From assembly GCA_024239075.1 (NCBI GenBank), contig JANBVI010000009.1, positions 1-64,000 on the forward strand: a DNA stretch of 64,000 bases. The letters are read 5' to 3'. The stretch comes from Fischerella sp. CENA71. GTDB lineage: Bacteria; Cyanobacteriota; Cyanobacteriia; Cyanobacteriales; Nostocaceae. How positions within the stretch are numbered: position 1 is the first letter of the stretch; every line of letters starts with the position of its first letter. Shown piece after piece: positions 17,920-29,169 of the stretch. The translations under genes and the position numbers were made by a program. The notes under the pieces were generated by a model, which saw only the letters and a program-made list of their open reading frames with translations, did no database searches and had not been told where the DNA came from.

Positions 17920-20625
17920 ATGCCTCCCTCTTTCCTAAATCAGTATATTCGCACAGTTTGGCAGCCGAGAAGAGGTTTAGCGATCGCAGAGGCCTGTGTG
18001 ATTGGTCTGGTTGCGGCTTTTTCGGCTGTATGTTTAAAATTTGGTTCGGGATGGCTAGGAACATGGCGAGTTCACGCTTCACATGTTTTACCAGCTTGGC
18101 TATTCCTACCAGCAGTTGGTTTGGGCTTTGGGTTTCTGGCTGGGCTATTGGTAGAAAGGTTAGCACCAGAAGCATCTGGTAGTGGTATCCCTCACGTTAA
18201 AGCTTCGCTGGCGAATGTACCAGTCAAGCTTTCTTGGCGAGTGGCGCTTGTAAAGTTACTCAGTGCTACACTCACCTTGGGTTCAGGAATAACTTTAGGT
18301 AGACAAGGGCCGACTGTACAAGTTGGTGCTGCTTTGGCCGCAGGAATGAGTCGCTGGGTTCCCACCTCTCCAGATCATCGACGCCAGATGATCGCAGCTG
18401 GTGCAGGTGCGGGTTTAGCAGCAGCTTTCAATGCACCGATTGCTGGTGTCTTGTTTGTAATTGAAGAGTTACTCCAAGATTTATCAGGACTGACATTGGG
18501 AACCGCGATTATCGCCTCATTTATCGGTGGCGTTGTTTCCCGTCTATTAGGTGGTCGTAGTTTGCTACTGAACTTAGAATTGACTCGATCTTCGAGCAGT
18601 TTCTCAATCGTAGAAATTCCCTTTTACCTGATTTTGGGTATTCTAGCAGGATTACTGGCAGCACTATTTAATCGGGGATTAATTAAAAGTATCAAAATAT
18701 ATCGCAGTTTTCATATCAGTTTACCTTTGAGGATAGCTTTGGCAGGATTGATCTCAGGGATAGCAATTGCAATTTTGCCTCCTTCTTTCCGTGATAATAC
18801 TGGATTACGAGAATTTGTCCTGGCTGGTGAAGCTAATGCACCCGTAGCCGCGATCGCTTTTTTGGCTCAATTTATCTTGACACTATTAGCATTTGGTTCT
18901 GGTGCGCCAGGAGGGTTATTTGCCCCCAGTTTGATTTTAGGTTCTTGTCTGGGTTATATCATCGGTGTTTTTGAATTCCATTTATTTGGATTAGGTTCGC
19001 CTACTACCTATGCTTTAGCAGGTATGGGGGCATTTTTTAGCGCCGTTTCCAAAGTGCCAATTACGGCGATTGTGATTGTCTTTGAAATGACAACAGATTT
19101 CAATCTAGTATTACCCTTGATGGTTGTCTCTGTCACATCTTACCTGGTTGCCGACAAGCTGATGCCAGGATCACTGTATACCAAACTTCTACAGTTAAGC
19201 GGCATCAATATTGACAACCCAGTTCCCGTTGAAGATACACTGACCAACTTAACAGCAAAAGATGTGATGCAGCGACGGGTGGAAACCTTAGATGCACAGA
19301 TATCTGTGGAAGAAGCGGTACAGGCGTTTTCTCGGTCTCACCATCGGGGATTTCCTGTAGTCGAGGAGAGTAAATTAGTAGGGATTGTTACTCAAACCGA
19401 TTTGTTAAAAATACGCGATCGCAACTTAGCTAAAGATACTCCGCTACGGGAAATCATGACGCCGCAGCCAGTGACAGTCACACCCATCCACAACTTGGGT
19501 AATGTACTCTATTTATTGGATCGTCATCAAATTAGTCGTTTACCAGTAGTAGAAGGACGCAGAATTATTGGCATTATCACTCGTGCTGATATTATTCGAG
19601 CAGAAGCCGATAGTCTGAACTGTAAAACTAGAGAAAACGGTCCCCAACCGGAACCTTCTTACGTAGTTTATCAAACGCGATCGCCCAGCATCGGTAGAGG
19701 TAGATTATTAGTACCAGTTGCTAATCCTGAAACAGCGGCGACATTATTGCAAATGGCAGCAGCAATTGCCCGCGATCGCCACTACGAAATAGAATGTCTG
19801 CAAGTAATTATTGTTTCTCGTCAAAGTTCTCCAGCCGAAACACCAGTCAGAACGACTAAAAGTCGGCGATTACTCCGAGATGCTGAAGCTTTGGGCAAAA
19901 AATGGAAAATTCCAGTACATACACAGATCCGAGTTACCCACGATATCGCCCATGCAATCCTAGAGACAATTAAAGAAAGACACATTGACCTAATTTTAAT
20001 GGGGTGGAAGGGAAACACTTCCACCCCTGGTCGTATTTTTGGCGATGTTGTAGACACGGTAATTCGTCAAGCGAGTTGTGAGATGGTGTTGGTGAAGTTA
20101 GGGAAAAGTCCAGAGTCCAGACTCAAGAGTCCAGAGTTTCGCTTACTCCCAATTTCTTCGATTCCTCCCCTTTCCCTTTCTCCTCATCTCCCCATCTCTT
20201 CATCTCCTCTGCGTCCTCCCCAATTCAACCGTTGGCTAATCCCAATGGCTGGTGGCCCGAATGCGAGGGCGGCGATCAAATTGCTACCAGCTTTGGTAAC
20301 GCTAGGAAATGACCCCAAAATTCGCCTCACCCGCGTATTTAAGCCATCCGAATCAGAACCAGACATGAAAATTTTAGAAGAAGCGATTCGCATACTCATC
20401 CGTCGTCGCAAATTATCCAGCACCGTAGTAGCAGCACCCGTGAAAGCAGATTCCGTGACTGAAGGAATCATCAACTTAGTTAAAACAGAAAATTATGATG
20501 TAGTTGTTTTGGGTGCTTCCCGTGAGGGATTATTACAACAGGCGATTAAAGGCAATATTCCCGAAGCGATCGCCTCTGGTGTAGACAGTACCGTGATTTT
20601 GGTCAGGGGAGCAATAAATAAGTAA
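17920..20625 (+). CDS. ClC-type chloride channel/transporter with CBS pair and two USP domains
   Basis: The 901-residue protein has a ClC membrane domain (about 15-430) with GSGIPHVKA, GRQGPTVQVG, GSGAPGGLFAPSL, a CBS pair (about 450-570: TAKDVMQRRVETL and LREIMTPQPVTV), and two universal-stress-protein domains (about 595-725 and 770-900). At the position of the gating glutamate (E148 in E. coli ClC-ec1) the codon is CAA, giving Gln129; the internal proton glutamate in VIEELLQDL is kept. A repeat-derived linker separates the USP domains. ATG at 17920 is preferred to TTG at 17908. Confidence 0.93.
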   Translation: MPPSFLNQYIRTVWQPRRGLAIAEACVIGLVAAFSAVCLKFGSGWLGTWRVHASHVLPAWLFLPAVGLGFGFLAGLLVERLAPEASGSGIPHVKASLANVPVKLSWRVALVKLLSATLTLGSGITLGRQGPTVQVGAALAAGMSRWVPTSPDHRRQMIAAGAGAGLAAAFNAPIAGVLFVIEELLQDLSGLTLGTAIIASFIGGVVSRLLGGRSLLLNLELTRSSSSFSIVEIPFYLILGILAGLLAALFNRGLIKSIKIYRSFHISLPLRIALAGLISGIAIAILPPSFRDNTGLREFVLAGEANAPVAAIAFLAQFILTLLAFGSGAPGGLFAPSLILGSCLGYIIGVFEFHLFGLGSPTTYALAGMGAFFSAVSKVPITAIVIVFEMTTDFNLVLPLMVVSVTSYLVADKLMPGSLYTKLLQLSGINIDNPVPVEDTLTNLTAKDVMQRRVETLDAQISVEEAVQAFSRSHHRGFPVVEESKLVGIVTQTDLLKIRDRNLAKDTPLREIMTPQPVTVTPIHNLGNVLYLLDRHQISRLPVVEGRRIIGIITRADIIRAEADSLNCKTRENGPQPEPSYVVYQTRSPSIGRGRLLVPVANPETAATLLQMAAAIARDRHYEIECLQVIIVSRQSSPAETPVRTTKSRRLLRDAEALGKKWKIPVHTQIRVTHDIAHAILETIKERHIDLILMGWKGNTSTPGRIFGDVVDTVIRQASCEMVLVKLGKSPESRLKSPEFRLLPISSIPPLSLSPHLPISSSPLRPPQFNRWLIPMAGGPNARAAIKLLPALVTLGNDPKIRLTRVFKPSESEPDMKILEEAIRILIRRRKLSSTVVAAPVKADSVTEGIINLVKTENYDVVVLGASREGLLQQAIKGNIPEAIASGVDSTVILVRGAINK
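20100..20222 (+). repeat. In-frame low-complexity repeat linking the two USP domains
   Basis: Tandem AGTCCAGAG units are followed by C/T-rich TCCCCATCTC-type units. They translate to a Ser/Pro-rich segment (PLSLSPHLPISSSPL). Composition and periodicity differ from the codons on both sides. Confidence 0.75.
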
Positions 20626-20702
20626 ACAAAAATCTCAAAATTAATAGCCCAAATTACGCCCCTAGTGCTAAATCTATTATCGGTGAGCAGTGAGATATCA
20701 AC

Positions 20703-21749
20703 GTGAAAGCACAGGTATTTAGAGGCGTCAATCAACTTTCCTACGAAGAAATTCCTGTACCTGAACTACAACCAGATGAAGTCTTGGTACAGGTGCGAGT
20801 AGTAGGTTTATGTCAGTCGGATATCAAAAAAATTCGTTATCCCCTGTATGAACCACCACGGATTTTTGGACATGAAACTGCGGGGACAATCGCAGCATTA
20901 GGTACAGAGGTGAAAAATTGGCAAGTCGGACAACGGGTAGCGGTAATGCACCACATCCCTTGTATGCGTTGCGACTATTGCCTGAATGACAATTTCTCAA
21001 TGTGCGAAACTTATAAAAACATCTGTACGACAGCCGGATTTGCACCTAGTGGTGGCGGTTTCGCTGAGTATGTCAAGGTTCCCGGTCATATTGTCCGCAA
21101 TGGTGGGTTGATTCCCATCCCCGATGACATCAGTTTTGAAGAAGCAAGCTTTGTTGAACCAACTAATTGCTGTCTCAAAGCAGTGAAAAAAGCTCAGATT
21201 GCACCCGGACAAACAGTTTTGATCACTGGTGCGGGGCCGATTGGGTTAATGTTTGTGATGTTGGTGAAATATTTCGGAGGAAAAGCGATCGCCACTGACT
21301 TGATCCCCTCCCGCATAGAAAAAGCTTTGGCTGTGGGTGCAGAAGCTGCTTTTGATGCTCGTGATCCTGATTTAGCAGCCAAAATTCAAGCACTCACCAA
21401 CGGTTTAGGTGTGGATGTGACTCTACTTGCTGTTCCCAGTGACAAAGCTTTCTTCCAAGCACTTGACTGTACACGCAAAGGCGGTAAGATTCTCTTTTTC
21501 GCTGAATTTCCTGATCAAGTAGAAATTCCCATTAACCCGAATATTCTCTATCGTCGAGAAATTGATTTGATGGGTAGCTATAGTTCATCCTACCGCCTGC
21601 AAAGTCTTGCGGCTGATATTGTGTTTAATAAACGCATCGATGTACAGGCATTAATTAGCGATCGCTACCCATTACAAAATTTATCTCAAGCCGTAGATCA
21701 AGCGATCGCACCAACACCAGAAACGTACAAAATTTTGATTTATCCTTAA
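20703..21749 (+). CDS. Zinc-dependent alcohol dehydrogenase (MDR family)
   Basis: The 348-residue protein is a medium-chain dehydrogenase. The catalytic zinc site uses Cys in GLCQSDIKK and His in FGHETAG; the structural zinc uses the four Cys of CMRCDYCLNDNFSMC; the NAD(P) loop is TGAGPIGLM near residue 171. The overall pattern is closest to sorbitol/threonine dehydrogenase-like enzymes, but the substrate is not evident. The start is GTG at 20703. It follows the ClC gene by 77 bp and may be cotranscribed. Confidence 0.88.
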   Translation: MKAQVFRGVNQLSYEEIPVPELQPDEVLVQVRVVGLCQSDIKKIRYPLYEPPRIFGHETAGTIAALGTEVKNWQVGQRVAVMHHIPCMRCDYCLNDNFSMCETYKNICTTAGFAPSGGGFAEYVKVPGHIVRNGGLIPIPDDISFEEASFVEPTNCCLKAVKKAQIAPGQTVLITGAGPIGLMFVMLVKYFGGKAIATDLIPSRIEKALAVGAEAAFDARDPDLAAKIQALTNGLGVDVTLLAVPSDKAFFQALDCTRKGGKILFFAEFPDQVEIPINPNILYRREIDLMGSYSSSYRLQSLAADIVFNKRIDVQALISDRYPLQNLSQAVDQAIAPTPETYKILIYP

Positions 21750-21764
21750 TCGGGGATCGGGAGA

Positions 21765-21895
21765 AGAAGACAAGGGAGACAATCAGACGCGGTGACACGG
21801 AGAAATTATCAAAAATATTCCCCGTGTCTGTCCTCACACTCCCCCCACTCCTCACACCCTCTTCCTAAATTTTTAATTTTTAATTTTTAATTGTT
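21765..21895. repeat. Partial dispersed repeat plus TTTTTAA heptamer array
   Basis: A minus-oriented partial copy of the GGACACGGGG/GCGGTGAC family (about 21770-21860) is followed by a TTTTTAA array (21868-21895). Both sit in the 161-bp gap between the dehydrogenase and pit genes. Confidence 0.6.
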
Positions 21896-21910
21896 TTCTC
21901 CCCGCTCTCC

Positions 21911-23320
21911 ATGATCCTCATTGTCATTCTGCTTGCTTTCTATCTCGCCTTTAACCTTGGTGCTAATGATGTTGCTAATGCAATGGGAACTTCTGTTGGT
22001 TCCAAGGCTGTAACTCTCAAGCAAGCATTGATTATTGCTGGTGTATTAGAATTTACAGGTGCGGTACTGTTTGGACAGGAAGTTTCACAAACTATTGCAA
22101 CCAAAATTGCTAATCCTGACTTATTTGCAACTACACCGCAAATGTTAGCGATTGGGATGATCACAGTGCTGATTAGTTGCGGTTTATGGTTACAAATTGC
22201 CACAGCACGCGGTTTGCCTGTATCTTCTTCTCATGCAGTTGTCGGTGCGATCGCTGGTTTTAGTTGGGTAGCTTTGGGTGTAGATGCGATCGATTGGTCA
22301 TCAATTGGCAAAATCACAATCGGTTGGATTGTCACCCCAGTAATCAGTGGTGCGATCGCAGCTTTGTTTTACAGCCAGATTAAGCGTTGGATTTTAGAAC
22401 AACCGCATCAATTATTACAATTGAATGAGTGGATTCCCTGGTTGAGTGTGATGTTAATGGGAATCTTTGGTGTGATTGTTTTACCATCAGTTACTCAACC
22501 ACTTGCAAAATTTTTAACTGAGAAAGTCGGTATTCAAGTACCAATCCATGATTTTCCCTTATTTGTGGGAGGTATTGCAGCGATCGCACTTAGTTTGTAT
22601 AGTTGGCGACAGTTGGAGAAGGGGGAGAAGGAGGACACGGAGATACGGGGACACGGGGACACGGGGACACGGGGGCAAGGTGGACACGGGGACATGAAAG
22701 ACACGGTGCATAAGGAGGACACACTCTCCGCGTCACCGCGCCCCATTGTCTCCGCTTCTTCAGAAGCGTCACCGCATCTCATTGTCCCCGCGTCTTCTTC
22801 TGGATTCTCCGTAGTTGAGGGTTTATTTGCCAAATTCCAGTTACTGAGTGCTTGTTTTGTGGCTTTTGCTCATGGTTCTAATGATGTCGGTAATGCGATC
22901 GCTCCTTTGGCAGCAATTATCTACATTCATAGCACTGGTACAGTACCTACAGGCGGGATCACTATTCCTGTCTGGATTTTAGTGCTTGGTGGTGCTGGTA
23001 TTGTTACTGGTTTGGCTATCTGGGGTAAGAAAGTCATTGCTACTATTGGCGAAAGTATTATTTCTTTACAACCCAGTAGTGGATTTTGTGCCGAACTTGC
23101 AACCGCTACTACAATTCTTTTGGCTTCTCGTTTGGGGCTACCTGTTTCTACTTCTCACGCGCTTGTGGGTGGTGTAGTCGGTGTGGGACTGGTGCAAAAT
23201 CCCAACTCTGTTAAATTTAAGACTCTGCAAGGGATCGCTGCTGCTTGGCTAGTTACAGTTCCGATCAGTGCGGGACTTAGTGCTGTAATTTTTAGCATCA
23301 CCCGGTTTTTAGATTTTTGA
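21911..23320 (+). CDS. pit: Pit-family inorganic phosphate transporter with repeat insertion
   Basis: The 469-residue protein has the two signature halves of the PiT family: GANDVANAMGTSVGS at residues 17-31 and AHGSNDVGNAIAPLAA in the second half, with the repeated LPVSSSHAVVGAI and LPVSTSHALVGGV motifs. It has about ten membrane spans and imports phosphate with a cation. Residues about 237-298, in the central hydrophilic loop, are translated dispersed repeat (ASPRPIVSASSEASPHLIV). The transmembrane halves are intact. Confidence 0.93.
   Translation: MILIVILLAFYLAFNLGANDVANAMGTSVGSKAVTLKQALIIAGVLEFTGAVLFGQEVSQTIATKIANPDLFATTPQMLAIGMITVLISCGLWLQIATARGLPVSSSHAVVGAIAGFSWVALGVDAIDWSSIGKITIGWIVTPVISGAIAALFYSQIKRWILEQPHQLLQLNEWIPWLSVMLMGIFGVIVLPSVTQPLAKFLTEKVGIQVPIHDFPLFVGGIAAIALSLYSWRQLEKGEKEDTEIRGHGDTGTRGQGGHGDMKDTVHKEDTLSASPRPIVSASSEASPHLIVPASSSGFSVVEGLFAKFQLLSACFVAFAHGSNDVGNAIAPLAAIIYIHSTGTVPTGGITIPVWILVLGGAGIVTGLAIWGKKVIATIGESIISLQPSSGFCAELATATTILLASRLGLPVSTSHALVGGVVGVGLVQNPNSVKFKTLQGIAAAWLVTVPISAGLSAVIFSITRFLDF
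22615..22805 (+). repeat. Dispersed repeat copy inside pit
   Basis: Tandem GGACACGGGGACACGGGG units (22660-22695) are followed by CGCGTCACCGCG and CCGCGTCTTCTTC blocks, the same family and orientation as the lysA copy. The insertion keeps the reading frame. Confidence 0.85.
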
Positions 23321-23690
23321 CTGAGGGAGCATCCCAAGACATAAAACTGATAACTGATTCCTGATAACTGTTAAAATGCTTTTCGGGCGATCGCAAGATT
23401 TTTAACTTGTACTAAATACTGAAAAATAAATCTTTTGATTTGTAGGCAAACTGTCATTGTATTTACTTTTTTACATGGTAAATGTATTTCTAGGAAACTT
23501 TTAATTACCAAAAAAAATTATTAATTTTTATTTAGACTACAGAAATCACTGTGATGTTTTTAAACCAAGAGATGATACCAGGGAATAATTAATTTAACCT
23601 AAAAAATTATCAAAAATTATACAAAGCCTGAAGCCATATCAAAATTCTGCAATATCAGACAGGATACCGTAGGTTAGAGGTAACAAACTA
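23321..23690. other. Intergenic region between pit and the DMT transporter gene
   Basis: This 370-bp A/T-rich gap should hold the promoter of the downstream gene. I see no gene, clear hairpin terminator or repeat array in it. Confidence 0.5.
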
Positions 23691-26027
23691 ATGGGGCGAT
23701 TTGAGAAGCGGTCAGAAAACTCACGAACAGGTGATCCATTCACAGAAGCAGATACCGCTCTAAGAGCTGTCACTGAAGAATTGCAAATTATCCAACGGAC
23801 TTTGCTCAAGTCTTTACAAGAAGATATCAAGCGTTTACAGACAGAAAAACTCCGCTTAGTTGATGATGTCAAACGTCTACAAGACGAAAAAGAAGAACTG
23901 CTCCATGGTCGCCAGTTAAGCGAATTACAAGTATTGTTGCGTCAGTTAGCTAATATTTTGGCAAGTCATATATCCTCGCAACTACAATCTTCTCTGGAAA
24001 CCTTAGCTAAACAAGCTGTAGAATCAAACACTGAAGATAGTGAGGAAAGTAACGCTGTTGCCAATCAACTGCTTGGCTCTTTAGATGATACCCTCACTAT
24101 TACTTTTCACACTCTTCAGCAAGAAGTAAAGAATTATCAAACTAATATTTCCCAACAGTTGTCTCAAATGTCACTACAACAACAGCAAGGGGAAGAAATT
24201 TTAGCAGAGTTAGTAAATCGCCTACGCGGTGAACTGGTACGTGTGGAACTAGAAAAAACTACACAGCGATCGCCACAACAATCTTCTCCAACAGTCATCC
24301 AAAAAATACCCCATCCTGCGGACGAGCCAACAGAACAACTGTACTCACATTTTTGGGAAACCCCACCACATCATCAGGAAGAACCAACGGAACAACAATA
24401 TCCAAGTTTTGAGGAAACACCACTACATTATGTAGAAGAGCAGACGGAGCAAAAATATTCAAATTTTTGGGAAACTTCACCAAATCATCAGGAAGAAACG
24501 ACACAACAACAGCATCCTGTTGACGAACCAACAGAGCAAAAATATTCAAGTTTTTGGGAAACTTCACCAAATCATCAGGAAGAACCGACACAACAACAGC
24601 ATCCTGTTGACGAACCAACTGAGCAACAATATTCAAGTTTTTGGGAAACTCCACCAAATCATCAGGAAGAACCGACACAACAACAGCATCCTGTTGACGA
24701 ACCAACTGAGCAACAATATTCAAGTTTTTGGGAAACTTCACCAAATCATCAGGAAGAACCGACAGAAGAAGAATCTATTGACTGGGATGTAGAAACGGAA
24801 CTAGAAATAAACAGGATTCGAGAATATGGAGAGGCGCAAATTGATCTACCAGAAGAATCTGAGGCTTTTGCATTTACTAATGATGATGTGGTGACAGCCA
24901 ATTCTTTCCTAGAGGACGACACAACATTTATCTCGAATGGTGTATCACCAAGGGAAGAAGTAACCACATCCGCGCGATCCCAGAGAAAAAATTCAGCGAT
25001 CGCACCCATGGGTTTACTGTTTATTCTGTTATCAACAGGAGTGATATCGCTTTACAATGTCGCCATTAAAGTGATTTTCAATCCAAATTCGCTAATTTTT
25101 GGAGCTTTTGAGGCCGATGGTTTACTGACGCCTACTCTTGGTAACTCTCTGTTGATTTTAATGCTCAGGATGCTGGTAGTTGTACCATTGATGTTGGTTT
25201 TAGCGCCCATACTATATCCGCAGGTATGGCAAGATTTGCAAAATCTTGTGCAATCATTGCGAACAAAATCTCGCACCGCGAATGCAAAAAGCAAACAAGT
25301 ATTGCTGCTGTCGATAGTGAGTGGATGCTTTTTATTTTTGTCTCAGGTATTGATTTATATTGCTATTAGCCAAATCGCTACCGGAGTTGCGATCGCATTA
25401 TTGTTTGTTTATCCAGCCATTAGCGCACTTTTAGCATGGTCTTTGCTTAGAGAACAACCTACTTCTTTTCGTTTCGGTGCGATCGCCTCTATCTTTGTAG
25501 GACAGATGATGATCCTAGCAGGAGATACAGGTGTTGGTACAGGTAACGCTTTTGTAGGCAGTATCGCAGCTCTGGTTTCAGGAATAGCTTTTGCCTTCTA
25601 CATAATTCTGACACGCGTCTGTGCAAGTAAACTCCATCCTGTGCCTTTTACTTTAATTAACTTTGCTACCATGCTGGTGTTGTCTTTGGTGGGTTTGATC
25701 CTACCTTTACCCATCACTTGGAGTCTCCAAGTCAATCCCAATAAATTACTGGAATTGATTTTGAGTGCCTTTATTTTAGGCGTACTGACTTTATTTGGTT
25801 ATGTTTTCAATAATGTCGGTGTCCGCAAACTCGGTGCTACGCGATCGGCAATTCTCGGTGCTACTGTTCCTGTATTAACTGTGATTTTGACAGGGGTGAT
25901 TATTCAAGAAACACTACAACCTGCACAAGTATTAGGAGTTTTATTAGTAACTTTTGGTGCGGCCGCTATTAGCTATGAAAAAATGCGAAATTACACCAAA
26001 ACAGCTGGTACAAATTCCCATAATTAA
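23691..26027 (+). CDS. EamA/DMT-family transporter with coiled-coil and 29-residue-repeat N-terminus
   Basis: The 778-residue protein has three parts. Residues about 20-90 form a coiled coil (ITEELQ-type heptads, KRLQTEKLRLVDDVKRLQ). Residues about 205-360 carry 29-residue repeats around PTEQ-YSSFWETSPNHQEEP. Residues about 440-770 are a ten-span EamA transporter (two EamA domains; LLFVYPAISALLAW, GVLLVTFGAAAISYE). EamA proteins export metabolites such as amino acids, but the substrate is unknown. EamA proteins are normally about 300 residues, so the cytoplasmic N-terminal half is a large addition. Confidence 0.88.
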   Translation: MGRFEKRSENSRTGDPFTEADTALRAVTEELQIIQRTLLKSLQEDIKRLQTEKLRLVDDVKRLQDEKEELLHGRQLSELQVLLRQLANILASHISSQLQSSLETLAKQAVESNTEDSEESNAVANQLLGSLDDTLTITFHTLQQEVKNYQTNISQQLSQMSLQQQQGEEILAELVNRLRGELVRVELEKTTQRSPQQSSPTVIQKIPHPADEPTEQLYSHFWETPPHHQEEPTEQQYPSFEETPLHYVEEQTEQKYSNFWETSPNHQEETTQQQHPVDEPTEQKYSSFWETSPNHQEEPTQQQHPVDEPTEQQYSSFWETPPNHQEEPTQQQHPVDEPTEQQYSSFWETSPNHQEEPTEEESIDWDVETELEINRIREYGEAQIDLPEESEAFAFTNDDVVTANSFLEDDTTFISNGVSPREEVTTSARSQRKNSAIAPMGLLFILLSTGVISLYNVAIKVIFNPNSLIFGAFEADGLLTPTLGNSLLILMLRMLVVVPLMLVLAPILYPQVWQDLQNLVQSLRTKSRTANAKSKQVLLLSIVSGCFLFLSQVLIYIAISQIATGVAIALLFVYPAISALLAWSLLREQPTSFRFGAIASIFVGQMMILAGDTGVGTGNAFVGSIAALVSGIAFAFYIILTRVCASKLHPVPFTLINFATMLVLSLVGLILPLPITWSLQVNPNKLLELILSAFILGVLTLFGYVFNNVGVRKLGATRSAILGATVPVLTVILTGVIIQETLQPAQVLGVLLVTFGAAAISYEKMRNYTKTAGTNSHN
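24320..24770 (+). repeat. 87-bp in-frame tandem repeat
   Basis: ATCCTGTTGACGAACC recurs at 24514, 24601 and 24688, an exact 87-bp period (29 codons). At least three near-identical units and two or three older, diverged ones lie to the left. Because the period is a multiple of three, open frames appear on other frames as shadows. Confidence 0.9.
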
Positions 26028-27946
<1,919 letters not shown>

Positions 27947-28326
27947 TAACCACAGTATGGGTATGGTCTTCAGATTTTCCTGGGCAAAATTAGCAGCTAG
28001 TACCATCAACGACAGTCCCACACTATACAAGAAGTACTGAATAGTACATTGTTATTAGTGTGGGATAAATTACAACCGAATATAAATACTTTTTTTGTAG
28101 ATTGACACTCATATGCATAATTTAATAAATTTCACTGCATAGGGGATCACCATTATCTGCTTTTCTTTTCATAATCAGTAAAACGTAAGGGTGTAAGGGC
28201 GTAAGGTGTAAAAGAAAACAAAAATTTTTCTGAGATTTACGTCTTTAAAATACCCCAAAATTTTTACCCACACCTGCAAAATTCCCCTACACCCTTTCTG
28301 TTAATTAATCAATCAAGATATTGATA
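27947..28326. other. Intergenic region after hetR
   Basis: The 380-bp gap between hetR and a convergent gene has GTAAGGGT-type short repeats at 28185-28210. AAGGGTGTA (28187-28195) is complementary to TACACCCTT (28288-28296), so the segment could fold into a large loop. No gene is seen. Confidence 0.4.
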
Positions 28327-29061
28327 TTATTGAGTGTTCTGGTTGCTAGGAACCTGGTTATCAGGAATCTGATTGTTAGGATTCTGGTTGTTTGGAACCT
28401 GGTTATCAGGAATCTGATTGTTAGGAATTGGCTGAGTTTGAAAAGAGGGCTGGAAAATCGTGTTATTTGTTCTATCGGCAGGTATAAAACTAGGCAAATA
28501 GCCACTAACATAATTACTGGCATCAATACAATTATTTAAAGCCTGAGTGGGAGCTAAATTGTCGATTTGCAATCGCAAACCCACCACACACTGAGCATAG
28601 CGGCGTGGTAATAAACTCAGACCACAGTTATTTAAAAGTGTTCTGTTAAATAGCTGTTTGTCAAGAACTTGTTTGCTATCTTCGGTACTTTTACTAATAC
28701 CAGCTACACATGCACCTACATCTTCAGGACGCCATGCTTGTACACAGGTAGGTAGCGCATCGACTGCTGCGATTTCTGTATTCTGTCGAATTTCAGCTAC
28801 ACAAGACGACAAATCTCTGGGACGCAATGCCCTTGCACAGCCGCGTGCTGCTGCTTCCGCAGTAATCCCCGCTTTGAGAAGTTGAGAAGCACAAGCCCTA
28901 TAATCACCCGTAGTTACAGCGATCGCATCTGTACCAGGTAAAAAATTCATTCCCAACCATCCGATCACAATTAATGCTGGTGCAGCTACCCCAGTACCCA
29001 AGATTTGTTTAGTTCTTAGCATAGTTTTGTATAAATGCTTACTGTTTTTGTTGAATGACAT
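28327..29061 (-). CDS. Cys-rich secreted or anchored protein of unknown function
   Basis: From ATG 29061 the protein is 244 residues. A hydrophobic segment (about residues 22-42, LGTGVAAPALIVIGWLGMNF) acts as a signal or anchor. The middle has four roughly repeated segments of about 33 residues with paired Cys (RACASQLLKAG, SSCVAEI, GACVAGI, AQCVVGL), probably disulfide-bonded. The C-terminal 40 residues repeat NNQIPDNQVP. I do not recognise the family. It is the convergent neighbour of hetR. Confidence 0.75.
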   Translation of the reverse strand: MSFNKNSKHLYKTMLRTKQILGTGVAAPALIVIGWLGMNFLPGTDAIAVTTGDYRACASQLLKAGITAEAAARGCARALRPRDLSSCVAEIRQNTEIAAVDALPTCVQAWRPEDVGACVAGISKSTEDSKQVLDKQLFNRTLLNNCGLSLLPRRYAQCVVGLRLQIDNLAPTQALNNCIDASNYVSGYLPSFIPADRTNNTIFQPSFQTQPIPNNQIPDNQVPNNQNPNNQIPDNQVPSNQNTQ

Positions 29062-29169
29062 TTCCGTTCTACTCCAATCACGCAAAGTTATGCTATCTCA
29101 TCTTTAAAGTTAGTTTTCACCTATTTTGGCAGGAAGGTTTGGATCGGGGAGCGGGGAGCGGGGATAAGG

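Noticed and set aside
21847-21857. ACTCCTCACAC, the conserved core of the cyanobacterial small RNA Yfr1
   Set aside because: It lies in a C-rich low-complexity repeat with no flanking Yfr1 stem-loops, so it is probably a chance match.
24295-24744. Long minus-strand frame (149 codons) and a plus-strand second frame inside the DMT gene
   Set aside because: Both are shadows of the 87-bp repeat, whose period is a multiple of three; they have no start signal or recognisable protein.
24320-24770. CRISPR-like regular repeat array
   Set aside because: The units are contiguous 87-bp tandem repeats without unique spacers and encode an in-frame protein segment.
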